From Halodesulfurarchaeum sp. (GTDB lineage Archaea > Halobacteriota > Halobacteria > Halobacteriales > Halobacteriaceae), in NCBI GenBank assembly GCA_018334775.1, contig JAGXLJ010000058.1, positions 1 to 7,068 of the forward strand: DNA of 7,068 nucleotides, read 5' to 3'. The position numbers and the translations under genes are program-made. Below, piece after piece: positions 5,337-7,068 of this stretch. Numbering within the stretch: the stretch's first letter is position 1; the number at the start of each line of letters is the position of its first letter. A model generated the notes under the pieces. It saw only the letters and a program-made list of their open reading frames with translations. It was not told the DNA's origin and ran no database searches.

Positions 5337-6500
5337 TTACTTCTCGATGATCCGTTCGTCGATGGACTCCCCGAAGTGCCGGCCACCAGGCTGGGTGTAC
5401 ACGAGCACATCGTCACCGGCTTCCAGGTCAGTCACAGCTTTGCGGCCCGATTTGGCCTGCACTTTGATCGTTTCGGCGTTTTGAATGAGCGTCTCGATCC
5501 GATCGCCCTCGTCGGTTTCGGCCTGCAACCGGAACATCGGACGCCGCTCGATTTTCGCCCGACCCACGACGGCATCGCGGGTGTGACCGTCCGTATCCAC
5601 GACCTGGACTTCGTCCCCGCTCCCCAACTCCGAAAGGTAGGTCGTTGAGCCGTCCGGCAACCGAGCATAGGCGTGAACCGCCCCGGCGTTGACCCGGAAC
5701 GGCCGTGAAGCGACATACGGCGAATCTGCCGTTTCCGCGTGCACGAAGAAGAGGCCACGAGACATGCTTCCTATCAGCATCCCTTCGTCGTGATCGAAGA
5801 GACTGCCAGTGTCCACACAGACCCGGTCCGCGCTCCCGGCCGGTTCGATGGTCGTCACCTCGGCATATTCCAGGTCCATTTCCTCGCGGTCGACGTCATC
5901 TCGGATGGCGACCGTTTTGCGAATCTCGTCTGGGTCGTCCGTATCGAGCAGGACCCCACTCGCCCCCAATTCAAGCGTTTCATAGGCTGTTTCGGCCTCT
6001 TCGGCGGTCGTGACGCCGGCAATCAGATCGGTCTGGGTCCCAATGCGCGCAATGAGATTCTCGAGTGGAATGATCTGCCAATCTTCGCCCACGACGATCG
6101 TGTGATCCGCGTCCTTCGCGGCCGCGGACGCGAACTCCTCGTATTCAGGGCCGAAAATCCGGACGTAGGCTCCGTTAGCCCCGTTCCGTCGGAGCGTCGA
6201 GAGGTCGGCTGAGCCCGCAAAGTCACTTGGCAGTTCGATTGTCCCGTCACCCTCACCGTCCTTGCCGACGATATATCGATCGGCATGGCCCAGGTCTTCG
6301 GCCTCGTCGCCGATGACATCCACGTCATCAGTCACGAAAGCGGCAACGTTGACCTCCCCGAGTTCGCGGACGCGGTCGACGTCCCACTCGTCGACGAGAA
6401 TCCAGTCCACCCCGGCCTCCAACCCGGCCGTAATCCGTCGTTTTCGCGTTTCCCAGTCGCCGACCTCGTCGTCGGCTTTAATCCAGACGCTGCGTGTCAT
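5337..6500 (-). CDS. aroB': 3-dehydroquinate synthase II (archaeal AroB')
   Basis: A 387-residue cytoplasmic enzyme of the archaeal type, unrelated to bacterial AroB. It uses NAD+ for oxidative deamination of 2-amino-3,7-dideoxy-D-threo-hept-6-ulosonate (ADTH) and then cyclises the product to 3-dehydroquinate. Family marks: the N-terminal VWIKADD (5-11); GVDWILVDEWD (30-40); VVGEDWQIIPLENLIA (136-151); the block GSLFDHDEGMLIGSMSRGLFFVHAE (232-256); the highly conserved RPFRVNAGAVHAY (266-278); TTYLSELGSGDEV (286-298); and a C-terminal beta-rich part with GRAKIERRPM and LVYTQPGGRHFG. Length is normal and the protein is complete. The start is well defined, because a TGA lies in frame only two codons upstream of the ATG at 6500 (6507-6509). 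It lies 76 nt after aroA' on the same strand. I find no convincing TATA box in that gap, so an aroA'-aroB' transcript is likely. It converges with the zinc-ribbon gene, with 27 nt between stops. Confidence 0.96.
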   Translation of the reverse strand: MTRSVWIKADDEVGDWETRKRRITAGLEAGVDWILVDEWDVDRVRELGEVNVAAFVTDDVDVIGDEAEDLGHADRYIVGKDGEGDGTIELPSDFAGSADLSTLRRNGANGAYVRIFGPEYEEFASAAAKDADHTIVVGEDWQIIPLENLIARIGTQTDLIAGVTTAEEAETAYETLELGASGVLLDTDDPDEIRKTVAIRDDVDREEMDLEYAEVTTIEPAGSADRVCVDTGSLFDHDEGMLIGSMSRGLFFVHAETADSPYVASRPFRVNAGAVHAYARLPDGSTTYLSELGSGDEVQVVDTDGHTRDAVVGRAKIERRPMFRLQAETDEGDRIETLIQNAETIKVQAKSGRKAVTDLEAGDDVLVYTQPGGRHFGESIDERIIEK

Positions 6501-6576
6501 ACTCGATCACACACATGGCCCGACCTTGAACGTGCCGGACCCGCCCGACTGCAGCGAAACACGTCTTACCCCCTGG

Positions 6577-7068
6577 CTAGGGCTTGACCGGGAGGTCGAA
6601 TCGGTCCATCGCATGCTCAACCTCGGCCCGCTCGTGCACGACAGCTGCGACTGCCGAGGAGATCGCATAGGGATCGGGGTGCTGGAAAATGGTTCGGCCC
6701 ATCGAAACGCCCGCACCGCCGACATCGATGGAGTCACGCACGGTTTTGAGGGTCTCGCGATCGCTCGACGGACTCCCGCCGGCGATAATGACCGGTTTGC
6801 TGGTCGATTCGACGACGTGTTCAAAGCCCTCCGGATCCCCGGAGTAGGCGGTTTTCACGAGATCGGCCCCGAGTTCCTCGGCCAACCGTACCGCATGGCC
6901 CAGGTTCTCGGCGTCGTGTTCGTCCACTCCCGGACCGCGAGCATAGGCCATCGCCAGCACTGGCATCCCGAAACGATTCGCCACTTCAGTGACATCGGCC
7001 ATGGCCGCGATCTGGTCGGGTTCGTGGTCGCTGCCGACGTTGATGTGAAACGAGACCCCATCCGCACC
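6577..7068 (-). CDS. aroA': ADTH synthase (archaeal AroA'), class I aldolase family; 5' end outside window
   Basis: The last 163 residues of a class I fructose-bisphosphate aldolase-like (DhnA/FbaB) TIM barrel, ending in TAG at 6577-6579. The open frame continues past the first internal ATG (7002) to the right edge: the residues before it, GADGVSFHINVGSDHEPDQIAA, fit the family, so that ATG is not the start. Seen: MPVLAMAYARG (fragment residues 35-45), whose tyrosine matches the acid/base position of the family; LVKTAYSGD (70-78) with the Schiff-base lysine; the phosphate-binding PVIIAGG; and GGAGVSMGRTIFQHPDP near the end. ADTH synthase joins aspartate semialdehyde with a 6-deoxy-5-ketofructose phosphate donor and replaces DAHP synthase in many archaea. 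The lone sequence could also be an ordinary fructose-bisphosphate aldolase; the aroB' gene directly downstream favours ADTH synthase. The N-terminal third, with the catalytic aspartate, lies outside the window. Confidence 0.9.
   Translation of the reverse strand, partial: GADGVSFHINVGSDHEPDQIAAMADVTEVANRFGMPVLAMAYARGPGVDEHDAENLGHAVRLAEELGADLVKTAYSGDPEGFEHVVESTSKPVIIAGGSPSSDRETLKTVRDSIDVGGAGVSMGRTIFQHPDPYAISSAVAAVVHERAEVEHAMDRFDLPVKP

Noticed and set aside
1..7068. Mobile element, CRISPR, tRNA/rRNA, toxin-antitoxin or defence system
   Set aside because: I looked for repeats, transposase motifs, cloverleaf-like stretches and small paired genes and found none; all long genes are accounted for by housekeeping families.

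Overview
The window looks like ordinary chromosomal DNA of a halophilic archaeon (class Halobacteria). Four things point there. The proteins are strongly acidic. The coding DNA is GC-rich, while short AT-rich islands mark promoters. TATA/BRE-like signals replace bacterial -35/-10 boxes, and most starts lack a Shine-Dalgarno sequence. The gene content is archaeal: a TFIIB homologue (TFB), the archaeal two-enzyme entry to the shikimate pathway, and an AglD-like glycosyltransferase.

Layout from left to right: (1) the 3' end of a winged-helix regulator on + (3-188). (2) A small convergent winged-helix protein on - (258-506), divergent from (3) a two-domain glycosyltransferase/flippase-like membrane protein on + (611-2446), probably AglD or a close relative. 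(4) A convergent DUF84/YjjX-type inosine/xanthosine triphosphatase on - (2470-2985). (5) A 192-bp divergent promoter region leading to (6) tfb on + (3178-4128), followed after 9 nt, in the same reading frame, by (7) aroD (4138-4842). (8) A small membrane protein with a C-terminal zinc ribbon on + (4875-5309), starting at GTG, whose promoter seems to overlap the aroD stop codon. (9) Convergent aroB' on - (5337-6500), preceded in its transcription direction by (10) aroA' on - (6577 to beyond the right edge, 5' end cut off).

AroA' (ADTH synthase), AroB' (3-dehydroquinate synthase II) and AroD (3-dehydroquinate dehydratase) are consecutive steps that make dehydroshikimate in archaea without DAHP synthase. 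They are encoded here from both sides of a convergent locus. The coupling of tfb to aroD and the unstudied zinc-ribbon membrane gene inside the locus are the main points of interest. I see no mobile element, CRISPR array, RNA gene, toxin-antitoxin pair or phage gene, and no clearly new multi-gene system. No stretch without a gene is longer than about 200 bases.
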